From the NCBI RefSeq assembly GCF_000182565.1, contig NW_015971541.1:939039-1003038 (forward strand): a stretch of DNA of 64,000 nucleotides, written 5' to 3'. Below the pieces are notes generated by a model. It was not told the origin of the DNA, searched no databases, and saw only the letters and a program-made list of their open reading frames with translations. Positions 11,357 to 22,733 of the stretch are shown piece by piece; position 1 is the stretch's first letter, and the number at the start of each line of letters is the position of its first letter. This DNA comes from Spizellomyces punctatus DAOM BR117 (Eukaryota > Chytridiomycota > Chytridiomycetes > Spizellomycetales > Spizellomycetaceae). A program made the position numbers and the translations under genes.

Positions 11357-13798
11357 ATGGTTCCGCGGTCTTCGATGGCAGCGTCGTCCAACTACCACGA
11401 GCAATCATCGGTGGAACGTCGTGGTGGCAGTGGTGGAGGGGACGACCCTCCCAAGCGGAACTCAAAGCATCGGACGCCGACAGATCCGGCCAAAGTCTGG
11501 GCATGTGATCGATGTAGGTGCTGCCGTTTAATCACAAATCGATTGATGCGGTCACTTTCTAGTGTTGATATGGCATGAATTAGGCTACCGTCTCAAATAC
11601 CGATGCGATTCACAACGCCCGACATGCGGCAGATGCCATGCAGGGGGCTTCGAGTGTGCGTACGGATCTCGGCAGGTACGCTCCGTTTCTGCCCCACGAG
11701 ATGGACGCAAGAAGCGACGGTACGACACTGCGGGATATATTCGAATGCTAGAGTCCAAGATGAGAGATCTGGAAGAATCTTTTACGGGGATGGAAGAGAG
11801 TCCGTCGACTGATTGGGCGAAACATGGGGAGGGAGATTGGGCGGGGGAGGGAAGTTCGGGATCTGGGGGGCCTGTTACGGTTGAGACGACGTCTTTTGGC
11901 GGCTTGCCCCAGTATTTGCAGCCACTCTCAGCACCTTCTTCAATGATGCATCAGCCCCATCAGCACCAGCACCAGCACCATCAACACCATCAACACCATC
12001 ATCACCATCAACACCATCATCACCATCAACACCATCAACAGGAAATAGATCAGCATGCCGCGCTAACGTCTCCTGAAACCATTGGCATGTCAGAGTTCTT
12101 TCCCGTTCATATACCGCATACCCACCATCAAAACAGCAATCCCAACAGCACCAGTCAACCACCTACCGCCTACGGCACCTTGGTCAGCTCCAGCGACCTC
12201 TTCACTCAACCCGTCATCAAGGATATTCTGCGTGCCTACTTTTCAGACGTCTGCCACAGATGGCTTCAAACCCCCATCCACGAAGCCACATTTACTGCAA
12301 CTTTTGACTTGCAGCCCCTCTTTTTGATTTACAGTCTATGCGCCATGGCGGCCTCCACGAGTGACAATGCTCTTTTGAAGCTGTATGCACAGGAACGGGG
12401 CTGGCCATTTTATCGCGTTGGGGAGGTGTACTTTCGGGAGGGGCTAAGGATGTTGGGTGAGGTAAACGAAAGGCCGAGCGTCGATGCTGTTATTGCGTTG
12501 GGGCATTACAAGGTTGCGGCCACAGTGATTGATCAGAGTAAGTTTGTTTTTTTAAATTTTCGTATCACCGTTGCTGTTTCGGCGTCGCTTATTCTTGAAA
12601 TCTGTCAGCCGAATGGTCCGGCCATTTCCGTAAGATGTCCATCACAATGGCTCTCAAGTTAAAGCTGCATATTGATCCAGACATTGAGACGGTGCATGGA
12701 CCGTTAACGTGGTTAGAAAAGGAGAAGCGACGACGGACATGGTGGGGACTGTTTGTGGTGAGTGATTTGAACCTTCAGTGTTCGCTTTTTGGTCGCTGTC
12801 AAAATGGGGGAATACTTATAATAAAAAAATAAAAACATTAGATGGACACAATAGACTGCAATCAATCCGACCAAATCCCCATCATCCCTCACCACCTGCT
12901 ACCCTTCTGGGACGCGTCGACAGCTCCCTGGTCCGTCAAGCCCGTCTCACCCGATTTAATATGGACTTCTGTCACTTCGTCAGCAGACACTCCCGTGCTC
13001 AGCGCATTTATCCCTGGAACACATTTGGATGTTGCGAAAATCGCCCATACGTTGACGGGATTGTATATGCGGATTCAGAGGTTGAGGGGTACCATTTGGG
13101 ATGTCGAGCAAGCGGTGCTGGGAACCAGACACGGTGGTAGATTAGCGAATAGAGCAAGTGGGAACAGCATGGCACCCCAACCGAGAACGCTGACACCAGA
13201 AATCCAATCGCAAATTGACCAATTGGACAGGAAACTTCAATCCGTCTTGGAGCTTTTCCCAACTTGGGCTCGCAACATTGACACCTATGACAAGTTCACT
13301 CCCTCAACTACAAGCACCTACCCACCTCCCTGGCAACTCTTTTCCCAACATCTCGTCTGGCATTGCCTGAACATTGCCCTTCATATCCCCACTCTCCTCA
13401 TCGACGGCCAGCAAGCCCAGTCTTCGCCCAACCTCCGCCTCAGAAACACATTCACAATTTGTCTATCCCACGCACGCCGAGTCTCACAATTACTCCACAA
13501 ACTCAAACGCATTAATCCGGAAATTAAATATCTCACGCAATGGTCATGCTATTTTGTATTCTACTCTTTATTAGTTCTTGTGATGGATTCCAAGACATCG
13601 ATGGATGTACGACATTTGGCGGAGGTCAAGCGCGATGTGGATGTGCATTTGTGGTTAACAAAAAGTTTGGGGGAAAAGTCTTTTTTGGCGACGAATATGC
13701 ATCACCTTGCCCTCTCTGTTGTTGAAGACGGGTTTGGAAGCATGGGAGAAGGTGAACAGCCCATGCTGGCTGGGTGGAGTGCGGGAATGTTGGGATGA
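11357..13798 (+). CDS. Zn2Cys6 fungal-specific transcription factor
   Basis: DNA-binding regulator of the Gal4-type zinc cluster class. Four exons (11357..11513, 11584..12537, 12609..12757, 12842..13798) give about 738 residues. The cluster is assembled across the first intron: WACDRC then YRLKYRC, CGRC and the last Cys in GFEC, with the C-x2-C-x6-C-x6-C-x2-C-x6-C spacing of the family. A short basic linker (DGRKKRRYD) and a coiled-coil-like helix follow, then a His/Gln tract at 11950..12045 made of CAY/CAG codons. The middle homology region is visible as DLQPLFLIYSLCAMAA, ALKLKLHIDP and EKRRRTWWGLFV, typical of the fungal_trans domain. Regulated genes cannot be told from the sequence. Start taken at the first ATG of the exon that carries the first two cysteines. 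Confidence 0.88.
11950..12045 (+). repeat. CAY/CAG codon tract (poly-His/Gln)
   Basis: Imperfect run of CAC/CAT/CAG triplets inside the transcription factor, coding for mostly His with interspersed Gln. Length polymorphism between strains is likely. Confidence 0.85.
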
Positions 13799-14598
13799 GA
13801 AAAGGTACTCTTTATTTTATTTACTTTTTTTTGGCTTTTGGAGTGGGAATCCTAGTTAATGGGGAATTGTAGGGAAACTGTCCAAGGAACAAATTGCCCG
13901 TTAAGGAGATGTGGAATGCTGCTGGTTGATCAGGGTTGGGCCGTAGGACTGTTGGCGGTGATTGGGACGTGGTGATCATTGGTTTCAATACACGAACGGC
14001 GCTCTCTGGGTGCCACGAACTTTTACACAACTTGGACTCGCAGGGTGTTTGAAGAAAACAGGGTGACTACCACAAGAAGGAAAATATTTCTCCTCGGATG
14101 CTTGTGTAGATAATTTTGTCTTTTAGATATAAGCCATCCATCATTGTGTCCCCCAAGAAGCCTGTCTCGACGACATGCTTTGCTTTCTTTAGCAGCGACC
14201 TTGCCATACTGCCTTCCTGTCGATCGAATTTAACGTGTTCATGCAACTGCCCATGAACGTTCCCCCTTTTGCAGACTGTACTGTTTGCTGACATATCCAA
14301 GCCCAAATGTCAGTAAAGAACCGTCAAAAACACAAATGCTTTGAAACCGTAGTGTGGAAATAAGCTTTTAGGGGTGAGCGGCTCCGAAATCCCCGCATAT
14401 GATGCTTATGTAAACACGGGTCGCGCTTTGTCAGGCTGAGGGCTTGCAAGTGATCATTAAGTAAACGGAACACTGCGCAAAAGTGTGAAAAAGCGCGCTT
14501 TCTGGACCGCATGTCGGCTTTTCAGATTTTTTATCTGAAGCGGCCAGGGCAAAAAGGGCTTTGCACTGTCGACTTTGTTGGCCAGTTTAGATTTTGGG
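13799..14598. other. Spacer
   Basis: Contains only short minus-strand frames (60-79 codons) with no motif or plausible splicing. No gene called. Confidence 0.4.
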
Positions 14599-14606
14599 TA
14601 TAAAAG
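14599..14606 (+). promoter_or_regulatory. TATA box of the FkbM-type gene
   Basis: TATAAAAG 64 bases before the ATG at 14663; the spacing is right for a short 5' leader. Confidence 0.55.
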
Positions 14607-14662
14607 TTCTTTTCAGTCTTGACCTTGTTTTTTTCCAAGGTTTGGATTTCTTTTCACAAAAG

Positions 14663-15689
14663 ATGGCCACTTTCAGTGCAAACCGCTTCCCTGCCCGTAC
14701 CCTTGTTGTGGCGGGCATCCTTGTCATTACTATCCTGCTGTTCTTGGCATCATTCTCCTCAACCCCTCCTAGTGAAGCATACGGAAAGGTAATAGAGACC
14801 GTTCTTGGCTTTTCGCTCCAGAGTATAGTGAATTCTCATGGCCGTCAACGCTCTACCGTAGCTGTCGCAGGCTGCACAGGATCAGTACGCAAAACTCTCC
14901 AAAAACAAGGGAAATTCCAGACCAACTCGCCCCATTTTTATTGACCTTGGTGCCAATCGGGGCGACTCTATCCGCGTATTCCAAAAGGAACCCGGTTCCA
15001 AATGGGTACAGGATTTTCCTAAACCATACTTTTTCGAGTACTCGGATTTTGAGTGCCACCTCTTTGAAGCAAACCCACTGTTTACCAAAGATCTCGAGCA
15101 AACAAAAACCTTTTATGCTGAGAAGGAAAAGCCAGTTAAAGTGCACATCTACCCAAGCACGATCGTTTCCACCAAGGATGGCTTTACAGAAATGTCAATT
15201 GACACGTGGTCGACAGAAAACGACTTTTGGGTGAGTTCCAAAAAGCCCGTCGAGCGCTGTCAAAAGTCGTAAGTGTTTTCTGACTGTGATTGTTGGACAT
15301 TTGACAGGGATCCAGTATCTATCAATGGTCACAAGACGGAAAATCAAATAAACAGGGCACGACAAAACTCCCATCCGTCAACTTTTCCAAGTTCCTCATA
15401 AAAAACTTCCACAAAGAAGACTATGTCGTCGTCAAAATGGATATTGAAGGTTCGGCTCAATGATGCCTCTGTTCTGTCGTATCCATGTATGGTAGTAACA
15501 GGATCTTAAATAGGCGCAGAGTACGAGGTCCTTCCTCACCTTGTGGAGACAGGGGCTTACAAGCTCATTGACGTCCTCCTTGTTGAATGGCATCCACGCC
15601 ACCCTGCCTTCAATGAAGCAGACTGGGCGGTCGCCAACGAAGCCGGCAAAGAGATGACAAAGGCAGGCGTTTTTATGCCTTTTTATGAC
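14663..15689 (+). CDS. FkbM-family methyltransferase, single-pass membrane protein
   Basis: SAM-dependent methyltransferase-like protein of the FkbM (Methyltransf_21) family. Exons 14663..14788, 14880..15230, 15308..15449 and 15514..15689. Exon 1 encodes a short basic N-terminus and one hydrophobic helix (TLVVAGILVITILLFLASF), a type II signal anchor, so the catalytic part probably faces the secretory lumen. The fold signatures are IDLGANRGDS (SAM-binding glycine motif), KMDIEGAEYEVLPHL and DVLLVEWHP. Substrate unknown; family members often modify sugars. The 3' end is odd: a run of four A at 15659..15662 leads to a TGA at 15687, while the +1 alternative frame stays open and could splice (gc|gtaagc) to another exon ending near 15836. 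Either the short end is real or there is a one-base shift here. Confidence 0.75.
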
Positions 15690-15907
15690 TCACCAGCGTA
15701 AGCGGTCAGGCAGCGTAAGGAAACATGTATATTGTACAGCAAGTTCTGGCTAGGGCGGGCGGGGGTATACTACGGGCGGTTGCATAGGTTGGCTAGGCGT
15801 CATAGGGCATCGACTAGGATGTTATTCAAACTATAATCCGCGCCAAATTCACAAATATCATTAATGACTCTGGCAAATCTTCAAAGGGTGATTGACCATC
15901 TTTAGCT

Positions 15908-17398
15908 CTATGATTTGCCCTTTAGATCTAACCACTCAAAAAATCCACAATTGGATCCAGATTCGATACCGGACGTTTCATTACCCCCACCTGCACACAT
16001 GTAAAAGTACCGACCGAGGTTGGACTCCTTTTTGATGACAACCCTCAACTCGGTGGGATTTCCGCATCGACAGACGGGTATATTGTCCCGATACTCTGGC
16101 CTTGCAACTCGGAATGTAAGGTTGATTCGCGTGTCCTTGGATATTGGGTGCTGAATTAAAAGTTTCGGGTTACATTTTGGCACTTCATGTTTGTATTCCT
16201 CCTGGTGAAAAAAAAACAAAAAGACGATGAATGATCCGACGAGTAGAGGACCACCTATTCCTGATACCATACCTGCATGGGAGGAAGCATGATAAGCAAA
16301 GAATTGTGAGGCAGCATAATATTAAAAGTCTGAGGTACAGGTCCTCCTGGGCGTCTAATTCTCCGTACACGGAATGGTCGAGTCGCTCCCAACGTCAATG
16401 ATCCTATAGTTGGACGAGGACCAATGTACGTCATCTAAAGAGAAAAAAAAAAAACCAAACCCCTTATTGAACACCAATGTATCTCAAGCCCCAATGACTC
16501 GCTTTTCCCGCACCTTGTCATTGTGTGCCCCAACTCCCTCGGCCGCACCACGATAACAATTCGCCAAAACAATATTTGGTTCCCATATTCCGACCAATTC
16601 CGCTGGATGTCTTCCCCCTTGGACATGATCGCGTTCGTCAAGTGCCCGATTTACTCGTTCGGCAATGAGTGAACGAGCTTGGGCGAGTTCCGGAAACATG
16701 GTCCTCACATCTGTTGTCTTTTTACCTCCGTAATAGTATTCAACGTCTGGTGTTGACGATGAGGACGTGTATGGCTCGTCGGTGTAAAAGCTCGTTGTAT
16801 GCGGTGATTCGACCTCTGGTGTCCAAAACACTGAGTACAACTTACAACTTGAAAGGGATGAAAACAATAACCTACCACGGTCAAACATGACAAAACGCTT
16901 GATCTTCCAAGACTCTGCCTCAACCATTAACTTTTGCAGCAGTGAAGCGGCTAATTCTTCGGGAAGCACATCCAGAACCAATTGGCATGGTATATGCTCT
17001 GCAACCTCCTTGGCCGTCAGAGTCCTTGGAGGTAGTGATACACCCTTTGCATCCTCTGCATGGAGGGACCCTGAACATAGAACCTCAAACGCATTTCGGC
17101 TACCCGGAGAACTAGTCGTCGTCGTCCCAGGTTGACTTGCGTCGTCGCTGACATCAACATGTCTGTCCAAATGCATCTTCTTACCCCCCCGTTCACTTCC
17201 CCCAAAGAATTCGTCTATCGTTGCACCATGTTTTCTCTTGTTTGTCCCTCCACTAACATGCCCTTCCGCATTTCCTAAAAGTATTTCCACAGCTTGCTCA
17301 ACACGTCCTTGAGCAAAGTCCAAAGCGTCGAGAAGATTTCTTTCGGAACGGTCGTCAAATATGCTCAACAGTAGGGCTAACTTTGCGTCCCGGTCCAT
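15908..17398 (-). CDS. AlkB-family dioxygenase with CUE and GRF zinc-finger domains
   Basis: Fe(II)/2-oxoglutarate-dependent nucleic-acid demethylase of the AlkB type, expected to oxidise alkyl groups off bases. Three exons (17398..16514, 16434..16273, 16201..15908) make 446 residues. Residues ~1-45 form a CUE-like ubiquitin-binding helical domain. The AlkB core carries WEPNIVLANCYRG, the iron-binding HxD in GAHNDK, IGSLTLGATRPFRV, the second iron His in KHEVP and the 2OG-binding Arg in INLTFRV. The final ~45 residues form a GRF zinc finger (CRCG, Cys in YMC and CGFFEW), a single-strand-DNA-binding module. Introns interrupt right after HND-K and after MLPPMQ, both phase 0. The architecture is known in other fungi for ALKBH2-like proteins. 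Ubiquitin binding and DNA targeting are inferred from the domains. Confidence 0.85.
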
Positions 17399-19050
17399 AA
17401 AGCGTTATCTACTGAATAGGTTTTCTGGATGTCACGGTTCCAGTAAATGTAGTTGTGGAGAGCAATTAGAGATGTTGCCCAATCCCAAGATCTTGTTGAG
17501 GCACAGTTTCACTTGAGGCTTGGCTCCGACCGATATTCCCTCCTCCGAATCTGAGTTCGTATGACTTGCAAGATTTGTGACCAGTTTACATTCCATGCTA
17601 AGGCCGTTCTTGCAAGTCATGCCCACCGGATCTCGCTTGCTGGTATCGCGATTCCCGTAGGGCCGTGGTACATATTTCATACAAACATTCGGAATCCCAT
17701 CTCAGTTCGCCTGCCACATACCATTCATTGCCCCTCAAAAGAACCTTGGACATGACGAAAGATTGTAATAGAGCTCCCACAGATTAACGCTACGTTTACG
17801 ACAGACATGGTCAGGTCACAGTACGGCATGCACACAGATAATCTATTTACAAGGATGGTACCGTACGGGCTATTACAAAGCTTTCCTCGTCCAAAACCAT
17901 ACGGAGGTGACTAAATCCAAAAACCATCGCTAAGTATCACACCCTGCCCACCTCGCAATCAATGGACTCAAACAAGAACAGAATACCGGGCGGGGACTCG
18001 AACCTCAGGTCACGTATGGTAGACCATGCTGACACCGGCGTGGAGGATTCAGAAAGCAAACGATGGACCGGTCATTGAATGTGGACCTTTGCCAGGATAT
18101 TCACACTGGCCCTCGGAACCCAGTCACCAGATTGACCCACTGTACGCAAGTGAACTCGATCTAGGGAGCTCAGGAGCATCGAAACGCTCACACAACCCTA
18201 TATCATCTTGCGCAAACCTAGCTGTAAATGGCCTACGCCCCTCGTAAATATGAAAGATGCAAGAAGGATTAGCTAGATAATCGCTTTAGCGTGCTATGAC
18301 GAACTCTAGGGTGCCCGCCCTGTCCCGCTATTCGAGGCAGTACAGTTGTTTGGACTCATGACTAATCCCGCAGCATCATCACCCCCAATTTAGTCACTCC
18401 TGAACCCTGTGATCAGCATTGGAAGAGCCCGTCGTCCTAGCTTTGGTGCCCCGAGTCAGGTTAACGCCGCACAAATCGAAGTGGGTTCTTTCCAGTATCT
18501 ACGCAGGGGCGTGGCTGCTCCGATCGCCGTTTAACCGACGTCGTCGTTGTCTGAATCGTTGACCCTTGATCGTCCAATTGGGCGTAGCCGTAAGCAGCAC
18601 TTTGCAAGAAAGCCGATTCATCATGGTCCTGCGTGCTTGCGCGTTGTCGTCCACGTGGTTTCGTAGCGCCGAGGTCTTGTGCATTGAAGTCGTACCAGCC
18701 GTTGTCATCGAGTATGGTCCAAACCTCGTTCGTTGTTTGCTGAAGTTCGATCCTGTCCTGCTCGACTTACTACCTCCGAGAGGCGTCGGCGTATATATTA
18801 AGAAAAGGAGCCAATCCCAACATCCACATCCACTCCCCCAAGCCAGCTTGGGATCCTGAGACGTGCTTGGTCACCGTGGGTAGTGTGTTTAAAATGATTG
18901 CCAGAGCAAAGCATCCAATTCCATAACACAGCCAGATGGGCTACTGGACCGCCAAGCAGCAATATATGAGATGAGAAGTGCGAGTGGCGACATTCGCTGA
19001 CGAGGAAGCGGGTCTGTGAAACAGAATGGAAAGGCTGGACGAAGATGGCT
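17399..19050. other. Spacer with a tRNA-like fragment
   Basis: No gene recognised; reading frames stay below 100 codons and overlap in antisense. Around 17975..18035 the minus strand contains a perfect Pol III B-box (GGTTCGAGTCC) with a partial acceptor-like CCCGCCCGG but too little sequence for a D arm; see the rejected list. Confidence 0.35.
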
Positions 19051-19094
19051 CGATTGTTCAAATTTAACGTTCACAACCGGGCCGCCTTCCACCT

Positions 19095-20070
19095 GTTCCT
19101 GGCCCTCCCTCCGCTCGAAGGCATCATCGGGTTACCCACGCAGTGGGTAAGTAGTCGCTCCAACCAGCGCGAACTACAGTCCAGCTCATCCAAGTACACT
19201 GTCCTCCTCCGCCCGAAGGCATCATCGGGTTTATCCCTCGGCCCGCAGGCGGCTTCATTGGGACCAGCAGCCGCCCCACCAGCGCGGTCTGCAGTCGGTG
19301 TCCTCCGCGGCCCTCCCTCAGTCACAGACATATTGGGTTACCCACACAGTGGGTAAGTGTTTGCTCCACCCAGCGCAAACGACAGTCCTGTTCATCCAAG
19401 TACACTGTCCTCCTCCGCCCGAAGGCATCATCGGGTTTATCCCTCAGCCCGCAGGCGGCTTCATTGGGACCAGCAGCCGCCCCTCCAGCGCGGTCTGCAG
19501 TCGGTGTCCTCCGCGGCCCTCCCTCAGTCACAGACATATTGGGTTACCCACACAGTGGGTAAGTGTTTGCTCCACCCAGCGCAAACGACAGTCCTGCTCA
19601 TCCTGCACGGCCCTCCCTCCGTCACAGACATCATCGGGTTACCCACACAGTGGGCAAGTGTTTGCTCCACCCAGCGCAAACGACAGTCCTGCTCATCCGG
19701 CACGCCCTCCCTCCGTCACAGACATCATCGGGTTACCCACACAGTGGGCAAGTGTTTGCTCCAACCACCGCAAACGACAGTCCTGCTCATCCGGCTCGGC
19801 CCTCCCAACAGCCACAGACATGTTGGGTTACCCACGCAGTGGGTAAGTAGTCGCTCCAACCAGCGCGAACTACAGTCCAAGTCATCCTCCATGGCCCTCC
19901 CAACAGCCACAGACATGTTGGGTTACCCCTGCAGTAGGTAAGTAGTCGCTCCAACCAGCGCGAACTACAGTCCAAGTCATCCTCCATGGCCCTCCCAACA
20001 GCCACAGACATGTTGGGTTACCCACACAGTGGGTAAGTAGTCGCTCCAACAGCGCGAACTACAGTCCATG
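19095..20070. repeat. Tandem array with hairpin-forming core
   Basis: Eight units in direct orientation. Spacings are about 205, 205, 97, 93, 96, 93 and 95 bases; the first copies carry an extra ~110-base GC-rich segment, so a 206-base higher-order unit sits beside a 94-95-base unit. Each unit has TTACCCAC, three bases, GTGGGTAA. This is an exact inverted repeat in five copies (about 19132, 19337, 19542, 19828, 20018), has one mismatch in two (about 19639 and 19732) and is degenerate in one (19923). A second stem follows at once in two versions (GTAGTCGC with GCGAACTAC, GTGTTTGC with GCAAACGAC). Open frames across the array arise from its composition, and the period is not a multiple of three, so coding is unlikely. 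Confidence 0.85.
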
Positions 20071-22490
20071 AAGAGCTTGGGGGGGAGGGAAGGGTGCCTT
20101 TTTATAACTTTCAGAGGCCCCCCAACACGTCGCGAAATAACGCGCAGCATTACTGCGCACAGATTACGTTAGTCTCCCCACCGACAATCTGCATTTGGTA
20201 ATATTGGTAGCTTTTACGGTATAATGATTCACGCGTAAAATTAAATATTTTCATTTGGGGACATAAATGAACACCCGTGGAGCAAAAGATTAATTTGATT
20301 GGTCCAAAAACTCCGCATTACCAGGGCTTTTTTTCTGAAATTAAACTTGATTTGGTAAAATAGAGGTTTCGGCACGCTTTCTGATTGGCTGAAAGTCTTA
20401 GGTCGCCATCATCCAACGTGGCCGGATGACCCAGACTGATTTTGATTGGCCAAAGATTTGTAATTTACCGGAGCCGACATTAAGTTACCAGCCCCATTCT
20501 TGCCTCTGGGTGCTGGCGCTCTTTAGTGGCGTCACAATTAGGAACATCGCCTGCAATGAACTGCCCGTCTTGGTTGGTAAAGGTTAACATAATTTAAGTA
20601 ATACGTCTCTTGAATGAGGGCATTGATGTAAGATCCGCAAGGAAGAATAGAAATATTGGGCAGGAGCCGCTTCAGGAAACTGACTGTGATGCACACCGGG
20701 GCAGTTACAGGGGTGATTTGAGCTACTGCTGTCAAGTCCCCAACTCGCATCGATATGATCACCGAACAAGTGGTTGGATTTGAATTACATGCTTTAATGG
20801 GTGGCAGATAAAGTAATAGCCAAGTAAAACCACTGCTGTGCTTGTCCGGTGAATACATCGACAGAATATTTGCAGTCCGAAGTGGAAACACATACTGGCA
20901 CTGACGTTGATGAACTACCGTTAGAAAAATAGGGAAATGTAAATAACGCCATGTCATGCTTGCTGAGATTATATAGAGCTCTTGTCGTTCGATAGCAGCT
21001 AACGACCTACATCCAACTTATCCAAGTTTACGATGGTGGATAAAGGGCGCAAGGCTCTTGCTCTTTCCAATGTAACTAATTTCCCCAATTCATGTATATG
21101 AAAGAGGCCTCCTTAATGTAGCAGGCAAATTAGTCTACACAGTGCTAGAATACAGGATAAGGACAGAATCCAATGCTGCGTTCGTTTGTAAAAGCCGCTC
21201 TTGTATTAGATCATTTCTGTGCTAACCTTTCACTTGGCAGGGTATTTCTGCGACTTTGGGTGTGAGCGTCACAATAATCGCAGCATCTCTGAAGCTCCTC
21301 TAAGCTCTCGAGGGAGCATCTTCGCTCGGATTGTTATCCGTGAGGAGCGGTAGGGGAGGTTCTGGTCGGGCGTCTGGAATACACCACTGGCGGGGGATTG
21401 TTACCAGTGCCTCTACTGTGAGGAATCCATTAGATAAAAATAGGCAAGATGATGGTGTTATGGAATGGTTGTTTTCCAATGGGATTCGATATTTTCTTTT
21501 TCAGGTTCTTTCTCCAGTAATGTCCATTGGGCATTTCAATTATTGTCGTCATAGTCACCATCCTGAACGATGTTGGTTGCGGAAAAGACATTCAATACAT
21601 GACGGGTAGATTCTACCTGGTTCAATAGGCAATCTGGTTTGGTGGCCATATGACTCGCTCGCATACTGGTCTATGTCTCGTGGTCCCATTCATCGTTTAC
21701 GAGTATCACCGTCGATATATGCAGGTAATTGCTCCCAATATAGCGCATCTGCTGTTAAGCTTCCGCTTATGGCCATATGTTAGTTCCCTTTCAGTCGGTG
21801 CTCCTGTTGTCTGCTTCTGTTGGGGATTCCGGATTTACATTATTTCTATGAAGAACATGATTACAAGACGTTACGGGGAGCAGGCTTCTAAATAGAATAT
21901 TCGATCAGAACCCAAAAACCTTAAATTCCATCTGCGGTACCAGTTCGCCTATGTTTTCCAATTAGTCCCAAGGTTCACTCTCGGATCCAAGGTTCACCGG
22001 AAACCTGAAGTAGGACCCCAAGCAGAAACCTTAGTTCTAAGATAAATTCTCCGACCGATCAGTTACATGAGAACAGATATCAACTGGATGGCTCCAAGTT
22101 TTGAAATGTAAGCAGCAGCTTCTCGCCCTCGTTGCACGCTGTCAGAGAACGCGGTCGGCTGTCGCAAATGCGGTAGACGTCTTGGACGGCTTTGTATCAA
22201 TGGCATACAATAATTCATTGGCAGAATTGCTGTTTCTGGATTTTTCTTCTTGGGCTGCAGCACATTACTTCCTTCATTCCAACGTCGTCTCACAGAAAAG
22301 ACGGATTCTCGTTTCGGTTCCTCTGAAGGAGATTGGCTGGCGACTAACCAATTCTAGGCAATTCCGCAGCACCTCGCAGACTTTCATGTGAATTTACAAA
22401 AATGTCGGTCGTTAAATAAAGGTGTTATCATTGAATGGCCATTTACTGTCCATTTACAGCTCGATTCCAGCATTTACAGCTTTTGGTTGC
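20071..22490. other. AT-rich spacer with weak gene traces
   Basis: Three GATTGG motifs (inverted CCAAT boxes) occur at about 20298, 20382 and 20441. A stretch at 21180..21895 on the plus strand contains hydrophobic pieces (GVSVTIIAASLKLL, then frames rich in Leu/Val/Phe up to 21895) that could belong to a multi-exon membrane protein. I could not find consistent splicing, so no gene is called. Short frames at 20538..20957 (minus) have no motif. Confidence 0.35.
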
Positions 22491-22733
22491 ATGGATTCAC
22501 AAGCACAATCAGCAATCAAAGACCTTCATCAGGTACTTCTATTGTTGGAGAATCCTCAGCGATTCCTCCTAGATCTACTAGAAAAGTAAGTCAACGAAAG
22601 TCTCCAATCGTTCCCATCAGCCGACAATTCCCCCAGACAGAGCATTGGACGCGCTACATCTGCTGTTGCGGGGACAACGCCTTATGTGACTTGGTGAACG
22701 CGTTGGGCTCTGAGGCTTTTCTGCTTACCCACA

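Noticed and set aside
17975-18035. tRNA gene on the minus strand
   Set aside because: The B-box is perfect, but only about 50 bases separate the acceptor ends, the D arm cannot form and the anticodon stem has a 10-base loop. At most a tRNA-derived relic.
19298-19941. Overlapping open frames of up to 194 codons on both strands
   Set aside because: They lie inside the tandem array, whose period is not a multiple of three; openness follows from composition. The same peptide appears in different frames of successive units.
21331-21895. Multi-exon membrane protein
   Set aside because: Hydrophobic pieces are present, but stops intervene and no set of splice sites restored a single frame.
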